Source of the DNA: Symsagittifera roscoffensis
Lineage: Eukaryota > Xenacoelomorpha > Acoela > Convolutidae
Reading direction: 5' to 3'
Assembly (NCBI RefSeq): GCF_963678635.1
Contig: NC_087071.1
Location: forward strand, 20,209,613 to 20,273,612
Length of the DNA: 64,000 nucleotides
A model generated the notes under the pieces. That model was not told the DNA's origin, searched no databases, and was given only the letters and a program-made list of their open reading frames with translations. A program made the position numbers and the translations under genes. Below are positions 37,001 to 49,000 of the stretch, one piece after another. The stretch's first letter is position 1; every line of letters begins with the position of its first letter.

Positions 37001-40000
37001 ATTTTGTTTCGAGTTTCGAAAAAGGATAAAAAGTTTGCTTTCAGCGTTTTTTTTTCAGAAAAGTTTCAGTTTTTCAACTAGATTCTTTTTGTTCAAATGT
37101 GGAGTTTTTCTATACAATGTAAAGGCATGAAAGCACTGAGACACTTCTTTTGTGATTTTTTAATTTAATTTTTTGACTGTTTGAAAATTGAGAATTTTTG
37201 GACAATTAACTCACGATATATTTCGATCTCTTAAGAAGAAAGCGGCGACTTAATCAGTCAAAAATGTCCTTTTTTTTATTGTTCCGACTTTCAAAGAAAA
37301 TGGGGAATTTTTATGATCGGGGTGGTTTTTTTTAATCAGTTCAATTTTGCAAAACTCTTTTCCCTCGGTATATTTATCTCTATCTGTAGGCGCCCAGTCG
37401 GTTGTGCACACCACTACAGTATCCTTCCACGAGTATGACTAATTTGGTAGTTCTATAAATTAATTGCGTGGCAAACTATCCCGCGCTACATCATCGGGCT
37501 CTTTTCCAATTTCCCTGGTCCCTCTAAAAATTACCAAATGAAACTATTCGAAAATTGCTTACACGGAATTTTGCATGTAGGAAATTATGTAAGAATTTTC
37601 ACATATATTCACGCTGACACGTTTTAATGCAGTTGATAAGATAAACAGTCAATATAAACAGACTTTCATATTTTGAGTTTGGTGCCAATGAAGCTGCCAA
37701 TTGGTTTTTAAATCACATACACGACTCAGCTTGTAACGCTTAAATTTTCATATGAACAGCCTAAGATTCAGAAAATTGGCAGAACTTCTGGATACCATTT
37801 AAATGGCAGTCGGAAATTTCAGTGCTTTGTCCTGATACGAGCAGTCTTGTTTCATTTGAGGCAAGCTAAATGGAACTATTAATATCTTGCTAGAATGTTC
37901 CGTTTATTTTTTGTTCAAGATCGGAATATGAATCGATATTTTCGGTAAATTAGAGCAAATGAAAGATCCAATTCTAGAAGTTACGCTGGAACTAAACTTT
38001 GGCCTATTTCCATACGCCGCTGGACCTAAAGCAATGAGTAATTTAAAAAAAGCTTGGGCCCTCTTTTTGACGAGAGGAGAAAATAACAAAAAAGTATTTA
38101 AAAGGTTTAAGATTATCTTAACGGTTCATTAGACATTTTCTGCTAATTGAGCTATTTTTCTTTGGTTTAGGTTGACGAAATAATGGTGATCATAGAGCGA
38201 GATTCAGTCGAAGTGGCCAAAACGGAGAAAATTGTGAAAGCCGACGAAGCAGTTGCAAACGAACAGGCAAAAGCAGCGCAGGCAATCAAGGACGAGTGCA
38301 ATGCTGACCTAGCAGAAGCAATGCCTATTTTAGAAGCCGCTCTCTCTGCTTTGGACACTTTGACCCAAAATGTACGTTGAGTAGACATTTGATTAAAAAA
38401 ACATCAAGTCTTTTCAGAATTATATCTGAAAATGGTATACTAAATGTTTTTTGATAGGTTTTTACAGGGTGAATTGTATTTCGGTCTTTGGAATACTCAA
38501 AACTCTATACGAGTTATGCAGCGGAAGCTTATACAAACCTCGTACGAAAATTAATTTGATGTAAATTTTAAAAGTTGAAACAGTTATTAGCATTCCACTT
38601 AAACTCCGAATTGAGGCTGAAAGCTTTGCAGATGCCTAAGAACCTGGTTGAAGTAGCTAAAACAAAGACTCGAGCTAGTGCTCACAACAGGCAGTAGCCG
38701 ACAGAAAAGTCGGCATAGTTAAGCGTCAGAAACTGTTAGTTCTCGTATCTGGAATGTGGAACTTCTCTGGAGACATAAGCCTCTGAGCACAGAATTTCCG
38801 TCAATTTCTGCGCATGTCGAAAAATGAAATGGTTTATTAAAAAATGTACTAATGTCCTATCTAAACTATGCTTAAAGTGAATAAGAAAGTGAAGATTAGA
38901 GTTCAATTAAGATGTGTGTTGTCTCTACCTAAACACAATAACAATGTGCTCGCTAGGTGGAGATCGTTAGCAAAATTCAAGGTCATAGACGACCTGCTAA
39001 AATAAGTAAAATAATGAAACAAATTAAACAATCACAACACTTCCACTAACTGGAAAAATTTAAATACCCCGGGTTGACCAAAAATGCTTCTCATACAATT
39101 CTCATAAATGGGATATTTCTTTTCATACAATTCCATACAACTCCATATGTACAGAAAATTGTATGAAATCTCTATAATAAACATTTGCCCATAACTTTTG
39201 GGTTGTGTTTGAAACCGAACACAAGTGACAAAGACCTTGGTTACTCAAAGCACCAAAGGTTGGACGGTCTTGCAATTACAATGCATAGAAAACGACCTGA
39301 ATTGTCTTCGAGCTGTCTTTCACAAATGATATAACAAAAGTAACAAATTTTTAATTTTTGGCAAAATTTTTCTATGAGTATTTTGAATTTTTTTGAGTTT
39401 TCAAATTATCAGACATTGATCAAGGCATGCATAAACACGCCATACAAAAGAAAAAGAAATTTTAAGCGTTTTTGAAAAAAAAACTTTTGTGAAAAGAAAA
39501 AAAAGCTAATGTTATCGTATCCAGGACTACGTTATGCACACAAAAAATTAGATTTTGCATGCAACATTTTTTTTCTGAAAAATGTTATTTTGCGAACAAA
39601 ATTCGATTAGCGGTTCAAAAAAAAATTGGGGCAAATTTTCAAAATCACGTTTTAGTGTCGCCATCAAAAAATGCCAGTCATACAGTTTTCATATATGGAA
39701 ATTGTATGGTAAATATTTTTTGTAAACTTCAAATCAGTTTTTTTTTGTCACCAGTCTGCTCAACTGTTCTCAAAAAGCCGCAGAAATGGTTCAATTTTTT
39801 TTCTATTGTTTTTCGAAAACGTATGAAAATTGTATGACAAGCATTTTCTCCAAACATTTGGTGTATGGAATTGTAAGATAATGATTTTTGTTGTATGGAA
39901 TTATATGATAAGCATTTTTGGTGCATGGAGGTCAACCCGGGACTACAATCATAAATCCAATTGATCTACTGGGAATAATTCAAACAGTACAACCATAAAT

Positions 40001-43000
40001 CCAATTGACCTTTTTCTCCATCTGGCAGAAAGCGAAGAATAATGATATAAATTGCAAAAGAACAACTAAGTACATTAGTTCTGTACGAAAACTTTGGTAT
40101 CAAAGATTTAAGTGAAATGAATTTTGTATTGCATTACTAAGGTTAAATTTAAAAATTGAAATTTTTCTAACGGAATTGACAAATTATTGAAATAATTTGG
40201 AGTTTTTGGATTTTGGTTTGTAAGATTCATGAAGAGGTTACGGGCCGTTTTACTGATAGAAGAGGTAATACTTATTTGGAAGCGCCTACTGATTGAAGTA
40301 GTGATAAAACCTACTATTGTATGTATCGATCTAACGGATTTGCATTAGGAGAAAGATTCGACTTCAAGTAAAATTAAGTGTCTAGTTGCACAGGATAACG
40401 TCAAAAAGAGTTTAAATGTACCGTTCTTGTTTTTGTCAAGTTGTTCGATGTAGAAATTGCGACTTCTTGTTGTTTTTTGGGCCAATTTTCTTTTTCTTTG
40501 ACCCTACTTCATTAGAATGGTCAAAATCATTCATTGTAACAATACTTCCAAAAAATTTAAGTTGTTTGGAATTATTTTCACGTATCGTTATGTCAGATTA
40601 CTGGAGGATTTTCCTGTCGCTAATTTCATCGTAAAATTTGAGGAATGAACCATTTTTTCGCCCATTATTCGGTTATAGGGTGCCCGTTTCAAAAGATTTT
40701 ACTTTTTTTGATCGGACTTAATGTTAGTATAGTTGTTTTGTGTGTCTTTTCGTCTTTGGCCATTTACAGTGGCAATGATGGACTTGGTTCGGAGTCTTTT
40801 TCTTTTTAGCCCGTTGTCTATTCTTGTTATCCAAAGGTGTGTCTAGGTAACCGCCCTCAACTCTGTATTACGCTGCCCAAATGTGTACTCTCTCCTTTGG
40901 AAAGATTGCTTTTCCGTTATCTAGAAAGTCTTAGTTTTTTTTAAAAGACTAAGTTTTTCCAGAATGTCTTGGGTTTCTATTGAAAGTTTTTTTTTAAATG
41001 TAGATTTCCTTTTCATCTGAATAGTACCTCGAAGATTTCAAGTTATTTTAGATTTCAAATTATATTTTGAATCGAATAATGAAATTTTGGTATTTCTGAA
41101 GACATTTTTAATAAGTTTTAACTTGAAAATTGCAAGTTTTCAAGTTTTTCAAGTTCTCATGTTATTCCAAGTTTATTGCAAGTTTTTCAATCAATTCGAT
41201 GGAGCGGTGTTTGTCTACTGCCCAAAAAGTGATATTATTATTCTCGTTTTCACAAAGCGATTTAAAGTTTATCCCAGTAAATCTTGAAGCGTGATCAACA
41301 CGAACTGAATTAAGAATCCCATTAAACAAAATTAATTGGTAAGAGTAACGATAACTGTTTTAGCAAAGATACTTGAAATAATTTTTGCTGTTGAAAACTT
41401 TGAGTATCTATCTTAAGCAGGTTAAATAAGATTCACGGTGTTTTTAGCTAAGATAGCATGTTCAGAAGATACATTTTTGACACTGAAAGTTACAGTAAAA
41501 CCGGAAGAAAAGGAAGTTGTTAGAATTCTCCTGTGTACATAAAAATAATTGGCTAAATTAGCCAACATAAAAATCCGGAACGGCAGTGATAAAAATAGAG
41601 AATTTTCAATCTGGAATTAACAAATTTTAGAAAAAATGCTATTATAGTCTTACGTAGTATTGTGTCATAATTTTTTTTTCGTAAATTGATGAATCAGATT
41701 TGAGTTTGAATGTAGCTTTTGTTTTTGATAAAGTATCCGATGGATTTATATTGAATTGATTTTTGAAATTGTGGTTACCAAGAATTCTTGACTATAAGTT
41801 AAAGGTAATATGGGTTTTTCCATCAGAAATTTTGAACTGAGCTCAGTAGTATACATGTTTTTTGCAGTTTAGTTAAACAAACAAAAATTAAAAGCTAAAA
41901 GATTCTTATAAGCATCTTAATAAATGTCTGTAACAGGTTTTGTTTTCAAAGTTACAAGAAAAAGCGAAAAATAAAACTTTGTGATCTGTTTTTGTTTCAA
42001 TTTCAGCAGCGTACAGACATTTTTTGTTGTGTTCTACTTCTCACATGACGCCAAGTGGTTCAATCTCGTTTGTTGAATGTTCCGCGATGGAGTTGCTCAA
42101 AGGCATCAGCGAGACCGTTATTTGAGGCTTCCGTTTTAACTCTTGTACTCAATTTCACGTCGAAGTGTGTTTTCTGCTATTTTTTTTGCGACTGTGTGAT
42201 CATCGTACCAACGAAAAATTTATTTCTTGTTTAGTAAAAGTCTTCTTGGGTTTTCAAAGTATGCTAAATTTAGGGAAAATTTCATGAAACGATCCAAAAA
42301 CATGGGCGTCGTTTTTTCAGATTTCGTGGGATTGGTAAGATTTTATTTTGTAAGGTTTTATCTTCTTATCCGGTTACCCCGGATTCCGATAGTTTAAAAC
42401 GATGCCATTCTACCTCTTTTGGTTCATTTAAATTTGGGCCATTTTACTTCAAAATAAGTCTTGTAAAAAGTTGACAAACTCGTTTTAACTCCTTCTCGAT
42501 ATTCTTCTAAATTGTCTCCAAAATGTCTCCAATAGTTGAGTCCATCACCTTTTGCATATCATTTGAAATATCGCCCGTAAAAACCAATTAACATTAGTAT
42601 TTAACAAATATACTTCTGCCCACGATACTAAAACTGCACTGCTTGGGCGTAAACTTGTCCAAATTCAACCAAATGTATGCTTTTTTGTTTATCTTTGTGA
42701 TCTAGTCTTATTAGATTTTGCAACATTTTTTATCAAATTTTGAAAGTTTTTCATCTGGTATTTGTTTTAAAAGATTTCTTTGTTATTGAATTTTGGGTCT
42801 AATTTGAGCTTTTTTGACTTGTTTATCTTATAGGTGATTTTTTCTTGGTTTTTGGGCTGATAGTCTTGTCTTGGTTGCAACTTTATAAGTTTTCGACGTT
42901 AGTCTATCAAGCTCTTGATTCAATGCAGGTCTTAGATGAATTGATAGTCTTCGTTCCTTCATTTGTAACATGTTTAGGGGGTAAGGAAAATATGTAACCT

Positions 43001-46000
43001 CGTTGAAAAGTCTACTGAAAAGTCTATTGAAAAGAAAAAATGTAAATTTTTATCTTTTTTTTTCTTCATTAGTCCTTACAACTTCCTTACTTTCAGTGGT
43101 GTTTTTGAAGTGGGAAAAAAGTTTCAGTGCAACTTATTTTCCAACAATAGGAAGGTTTTAGTAACCAAGAAAATGGCGTTCTCTCGTAAGACCATACATT
43201 GGATCTTATTGGTATTATCACTCGACCAACTATCTTTATCGGGTCTTCTTTAAAACCACAGACGAAACCCAGAAAAGCTTGGCCGATTCAGCTGAGTATC
43301 AGATAGTGGTCACGCTTTTCAAGTTCATTTACCAAAGCTTCCTTAGAAAACTCACCGGGGTAGCTACACGACTTGGATGTTCATGTGGAAAAAAAATCCT
43401 AAACCGATTTTCAGTAGTTTTTCAACTCATTTCCTTATTTATCAAATTTAGCCGTCACAATGAGTGCCGAAAAGTTATCGTTGTCGCTTTGTCTTGCCTC
43501 TGACTATGTGTTTTTACGCCGCAGCATTCTCCATGTACATGGTTATTTACACTAGGTTGATACGAAGAAAATACAAACTCGATATCAACGCTATTGTAGT
43601 TAATGAAAAAAAGTTTTTTTTCCGGGCTAACAATTCTTTGTGAAGTGGATTTTAAAACAAAGTTATAAACAAGATGTACAGAGAATGTCTTTTGCTGGGC
43701 ATATAGCAAGGTGTCCCTTTAAAAAAATTTCTCTATCATAAATGAATTTCCTCTATCTACAGCAAGTGTTGACTCTCGCTTATTGAAACTCCGGTGGTTA
43801 TTTACAGGATTGTTATGTAGAGGGTGTGAACGTGTAAATTTGTTCGTCGTCTTCAAAGGATTCGAGGTTCCCTTCTCATCTATCAGAGCATCAATTAGAG
43901 CTTTCTGTGGCGGTAGGGTTTCTGTTTAAGGCTTCCTCTGAAATTGTCGCAATTTTAGCAATCTCAGCAAACGCACCTCAGAATTGTTCCACACTTTTTT
44001 TTGTCTTCCCAGTGTCCTTTAGGTAGACTTCGACGCCTGAATGTCACTTTCGGTTTTCTGATCAAAGCTTGATTTAAAAAGTGCCAGAACTCAACGAACC
44101 TTATCCAAAGGATTTTAACTTCTGAGAACTTTTGAGCAAAAATAAGTCTACCCTCGTTTCCTAGCGCTAGGTAAAGTATTGAGCGAATCTTCTTGTCTGA
44201 TTTTTCCATGCGCATTCCAATAAAAGTCTTGGTTTCTAGTTTGAGTCTTCAGATTTATCGCTATACGTTTGCTTTGGCCGTTGTTGATTATTTTTGTTGC
44301 TCCTCTACTATTTTTAAGACTTCGGGTGTGTGTTTACCAGAATGGGGGGACTACCGTTATGTCAGATTGGTTTACAGATGACTGCGCATAACAAAATGCA
44401 CTAATACCTTTTTCTACGCTCACTCCGGTGGAGATCGCTAGCAATAGTCAAGGTCATAAACAAGCGTTTAAAAATACTTCAAGATGGCAATTCAGACAAT
44501 CACAGCATTTGTGGCAGGTCAAAAACATGATTGCTCCCAGTAACAGATTTGCGTGGGCAGGGCGGGCGTATGCCGCTCTCCCCTCAGGGATTTGACTTCC
44601 TGCCGACCCAAACGGCCCCCCTTTGCACTAATTTGAGATATCTATTTTTAGCTGGTTGACCCCAAAATTTTTTCAAGGCGCCATTGTCGCCAATATATAC
44701 CAAGTTTAGGGAGGAGGGCGCGCGCCAAAAAAATGTGATTTTTTGGTCCAAACTTTCCAAAAGATGCTTAAAAAAGCCTTTTTGGCATGTTTTTTTTTTA
44801 ATTATGTATGCGGAAAATTCGGTCAAGTTAGGGTTTTTATAGTCATTTGAGAGAGCTCTGAAAATCAAAATGTTCTACCTGAAAAAAAAACCGGCTCTTT
44901 TTCCTTTTCACCCCCACCTGCAATTTTTTACTAAAAAAGGTTCTGTTGACATTGTTCGATCGTTATGAAAATTGACATGCGGACTGATTAGGCTGTGACA
45001 AACATATTTTGTCTCCATAATTAAACTTGTAAAACCACTCGTTACACCATAAAATTGATAGTTGTGTGAGGTGGGGGGGAAAAGGAAAAAGAGCCAAAAA
45101 ACCGACCTGAAAATATGGTCGACCTGAAAAAAAATTAATTTGATTTCTTATTTATTGCTTTTTATTGCTTTTTTTTTGTTTCAAGGATCCTGGAATCTTT
45201 TTTGAAGAACTGAAATTCCAAATCACAGTTCAAAATCTTTTGAGATCCCATAAAAAATTTCATAAGGTTTCGAATTTTTACCTAGATGATGTAACACGTT
45301 TTTTTTCCGGTTTATTTGAATGCAAGTGTTTTAAGTGACTTAAAAAAAGATCATACCAAACGGAATGAGGTCACAAATTGGTCGTTGCTTAGACTTTTCA
45401 GTCGTGTGAGATTTTAGAAATAATGAAGACTGGAAAGTCTAAAACGGAGTTCGAAAAGGGCGGGTTTAGGAGCGGGAGCTGGGGGGGGGGGGGAAGCCTT
45501 TCTACTCTTTCTCTCAGGGATTTTTCCCTCGCCCACCAAAAGTTCCCCTTTTTGGTATTATTTTCTGACATAAATTTTAGGCCGATAAATCCAAAAAGTT
45601 TTCTAAAGGTGCCTTTGGCGCCAATATATTAGTTTTGAAGGGGGTCGCGCGCCGACAAAAACGCAATTTATTGGTCAAAATTTTCCAAAAAAGTGTCCAA
45701 ATACGGATTTTTTTACCTGTTTTTTTTTCAGAAATGTGCCTGCGGCGCAACATTTTTGTCAAAATAGGGTCTTTGTAGTGTTCTCATAGCGCTCGGAAAT
45801 CAATTTGGTCGGTCTAAAAAATATATAAAAAAAGGTCGACAAAATTTCAAAATCCTCGATTTCTCGAGAAAATCCTACATCTGCCCCTGATACGAAATCT
45901 ATAATACTCTTATACAGGGGCGGATTTAGGGGGGGGGGTACTTTTTAAGAAATCCACTTTTGGCCGACCGATCCTAAAGTTTTTTCTAAAGGCGCCTTGG

Positions 46001-49000
46001 GCGCCAATATTTACTAATTTCGAGGGGGGATCGCGCGCCGAAAAAACGCAATTTTTTGGTCAAAATTTTCCAAAAAGTGCCTAAAAACACCTTTTTTGAC
46101 TTTTTTCAAAAATTTGAATTTGCCTGCGGCGCAGAAAATTTTGCCAAAATATGGGCAAAAAAGTGCTTTGGGAGAGCTCAAAAAATCAATTTGGTCGACC
46201 TAAAAAAAAAAAGGTCGTCAAAATTTTTGATTTCTTTTTGAAAATCCGCCCCCCCCCCCTCGAGAAAATCCTAGATCCGCCCCTGCTCTTATAAATTCTT
46301 ATAAGATTTTGAATTCTTATTTTTGTTTTACTGACAAGATGCAAGATTTTTTTAAGAACTTGAATTGCACTTTAGCCAGGGATCTCAGCACTTTCAGTCT
46401 ATGGAGGACAACTCGGGTTATGCATTTTTTTCTCTGCTGATATGAGGTTATTTCAAATGATATACTTGCAATTTTGATAGAACTGCAACACTATAACTGT
46501 AATTCGACAACAGCCCAATTCGAAAAAACGATTCGAGGGAAAAGCGGATATTTAAATAAATATGGAATTGGTTCATCTGCTACTGTCAATTTCTGGATAA
46601 TCGTTCTGGATGAAGATGAAGCCTAAATCTTGCATTTAACTATTATATAATTGTTACATAACAGTGATCAAACAATGCTTTTTTGTTATGTAATAGGACA
46701 TTACAATTGTGAAAGCGATGAAGAACCCGCCCTCTGGCGTGAAACTAGTGATGGAGGCCATCTGCATCCTGAAGAACTCCAAGCCAGACAGGGTGCCAGA
46801 CCCCACCGGCACTGGAAAGATGGTCCTCGACTACTGGGGTCCCAGCAAGAGACTGCTGGGTGACATGAAGTTCTTGGACAACCTGAAGGCATTCGACAAG
46901 GTACATTGACTTCATCCCATTATCCAACCCGCTTCCAAAAAACCACCCCCCCTCACCCACCAAACTTTAACAGCCCCTCCCTCAGAAAGAAACAAATGTG
47001 TTTAGGTTATATTTTTGTCGCCGGGCTGGAGGCCATAATAAGGACAAGAGACGGTAGGATAGCTTAGAATCAATTGAAGGTCAAAAAAAATATGCAAGCT
47101 TCACAAACAGTTTCTTTACTGTTTTGATGTTTCAGAAGGCATTAGCTATGTCTGAGAAAAGTGCTGCGCATGCTAAAGTATATAAAATTATTTGCGCTTT
47201 TAATTTATTTTTTTTTCAAAAAATTTTACAAAAGATAAAAATTTTGAAGCTATTAGCGCAATAAAGTAAATCCGCCTAATGTAATGTTTTTCCAAAACTG
47301 TAAACTTTTTCAAATGTAGAAAATTGACTTTTATGTTGTAAATTCAGGACAACATTCCAGTGCAGATCATGAAGCAGATAAGAGATAAATTCATACCAAA
47401 TCCAGAATTTGTGCCAGAGAAGATCAAGAATGCCTCGACTGCGTGTGAGGGTCTCTGCAAATGGGTGAGGGCCATGGACTCCTATGACAAGTGAGTGAAC
47501 ATTTTACTCTTTTTACTCTTTCTGAGTTTCTCCAAATCCCCCCCCCCCCCCCCGAAAAGATAAAACAAAATCGTTCAGTACTCAGATGTAGACGAAAATA
47601 ATCCTGAATCAGAGGCAACTGGTTAACAACTAATTTTTTGCCCACTCCCTCAGTCGAGTTGATAAGAGTTTTTTACATTTTGCTATAACTAAACATCTTT
47701 TCGAAAACCACATTTTTCGAAAACCACAATTTATCTTATATTTTTTAAATTTCAAATTCTTAAAGCTTAGCGTGTACTCCTCGTCCAAAAATTAGCTAAA
47801 ATTAAAACACTTCGATTTATTTACGTAACAGTTTTGTGTTTAGACAGACTTTAATCTTGAAAAATCTGGTATTGTGACCTTCATTTTGAATATAAACAAG
47901 ATCGAAAAAGGTACGATGAGACTTATAGCGCTAAATTCTGCAACAACAAAAAAGAAAGAAAAATTCTGTGCTAGATTTCTGGTTTTCTTATTGAAATTGT
48001 TATATCACTGCTTTTAAATACTGTCTTTTCTAGCTAAATGAAAAAAAAGTTTTGCTCCGGTTTTTGTTGTCAAGAACATTATTTAAACGAAACAGCTTAA
48101 GGCAAATATACCTTATAAACTTGAATTTCTTATGATTTTTTTGGAGCTTCAGGTGATATAGTTCTTGTTTCAAGCAGCACAAAAATAGAGTTTTAAGCGT
48201 TTTTTTCCAGCTTCTTGGCTTTTTTCGTTTTTGGAGCTTGTCTTAGTTTTTCGAGCTTGTTGATTTTTTGTCACTTTTTTGCTGTGCAAAGGAAATTTTG
48301 CAAAGTCTAACTGTTCGTTTAAACTCATTTGGTTTTCATTTATTTGCTTGTAGAATCAGTGTCTCGCTCATTTATTCTGACTTTGTCGTTGATGGTGAAA
48401 ACGGCAGGCATAACTCGCAAGAAATTTTTCTGTTTTCAATATCTTGAAATGGTGAAAACGGCAGGCATAACTCGCAAGAAATTTTTCTGTTTTCAATATC
48501 TTGAAATGGTGAAAACGGCAAGCTTAACTCGCAAGAAATTTTTCTGTTTTCAATATCTTGAAATGGTGAAAGCGGCAGGCATATTTTGCAAGAAATTTTC
48601 TGTTTTCAGTATCTTGAAATGGAGAAAACGGCAGGCATAACTCGCAAGAAATTTTTCTGTTTTCAATATCTTGAAATGGTGAAAACGGCAGGCATATTTC
48701 GCAAGAAATTTTCTGTTTTCAATATGTTGAAATGGTAAAAACGGCAGGCATATTTTGCAATAAATTTTCTGTTTTCAATATCTTGAAATGGTGAAAACGG
48801 CAAGCATAACTCGCAAGAAACTTTTCTGTTTTCAATATCTTGAAATGGTGAAAACGGCAAGCATAACTCGCAAGAAATTTTTCTGTTTTCAATATCTTGA
48901 AATGGTAAAAACGGCAGGTATAACTCGCAAGAATTTTTTCTGTTTTAATTATCTTGAAATGGTGAAAACGGCAGGCATAACTCGCAAGAAATTTTTCTGT

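Larger units (their letters stand above)
38372..46696 (+). other. Dynein intron 2
   Basis: 8.3 kb filled by a CCCGGGTTGACC element, the retroelement relic and three MITEs. 46294-46696 holds nothing recognised. Confidence 0.75.

Noticed and set aside
38167-38388. - strand ORF over dynein exon 2
   Set aside because: Shadow of the real + strand exon, whose protein is clearly dynein.
44584-44868. 94-codon - strand ORF
   Set aside because: Falls in a MITE copy; no homology to proteins, and matches the repeat's DNA elsewhere in the window.
46709-46963. Pro/Arg-rich ORFs opposite and beside dynein exon 3
   Set aside because: Shadows in other frames of the GC-rich exon.
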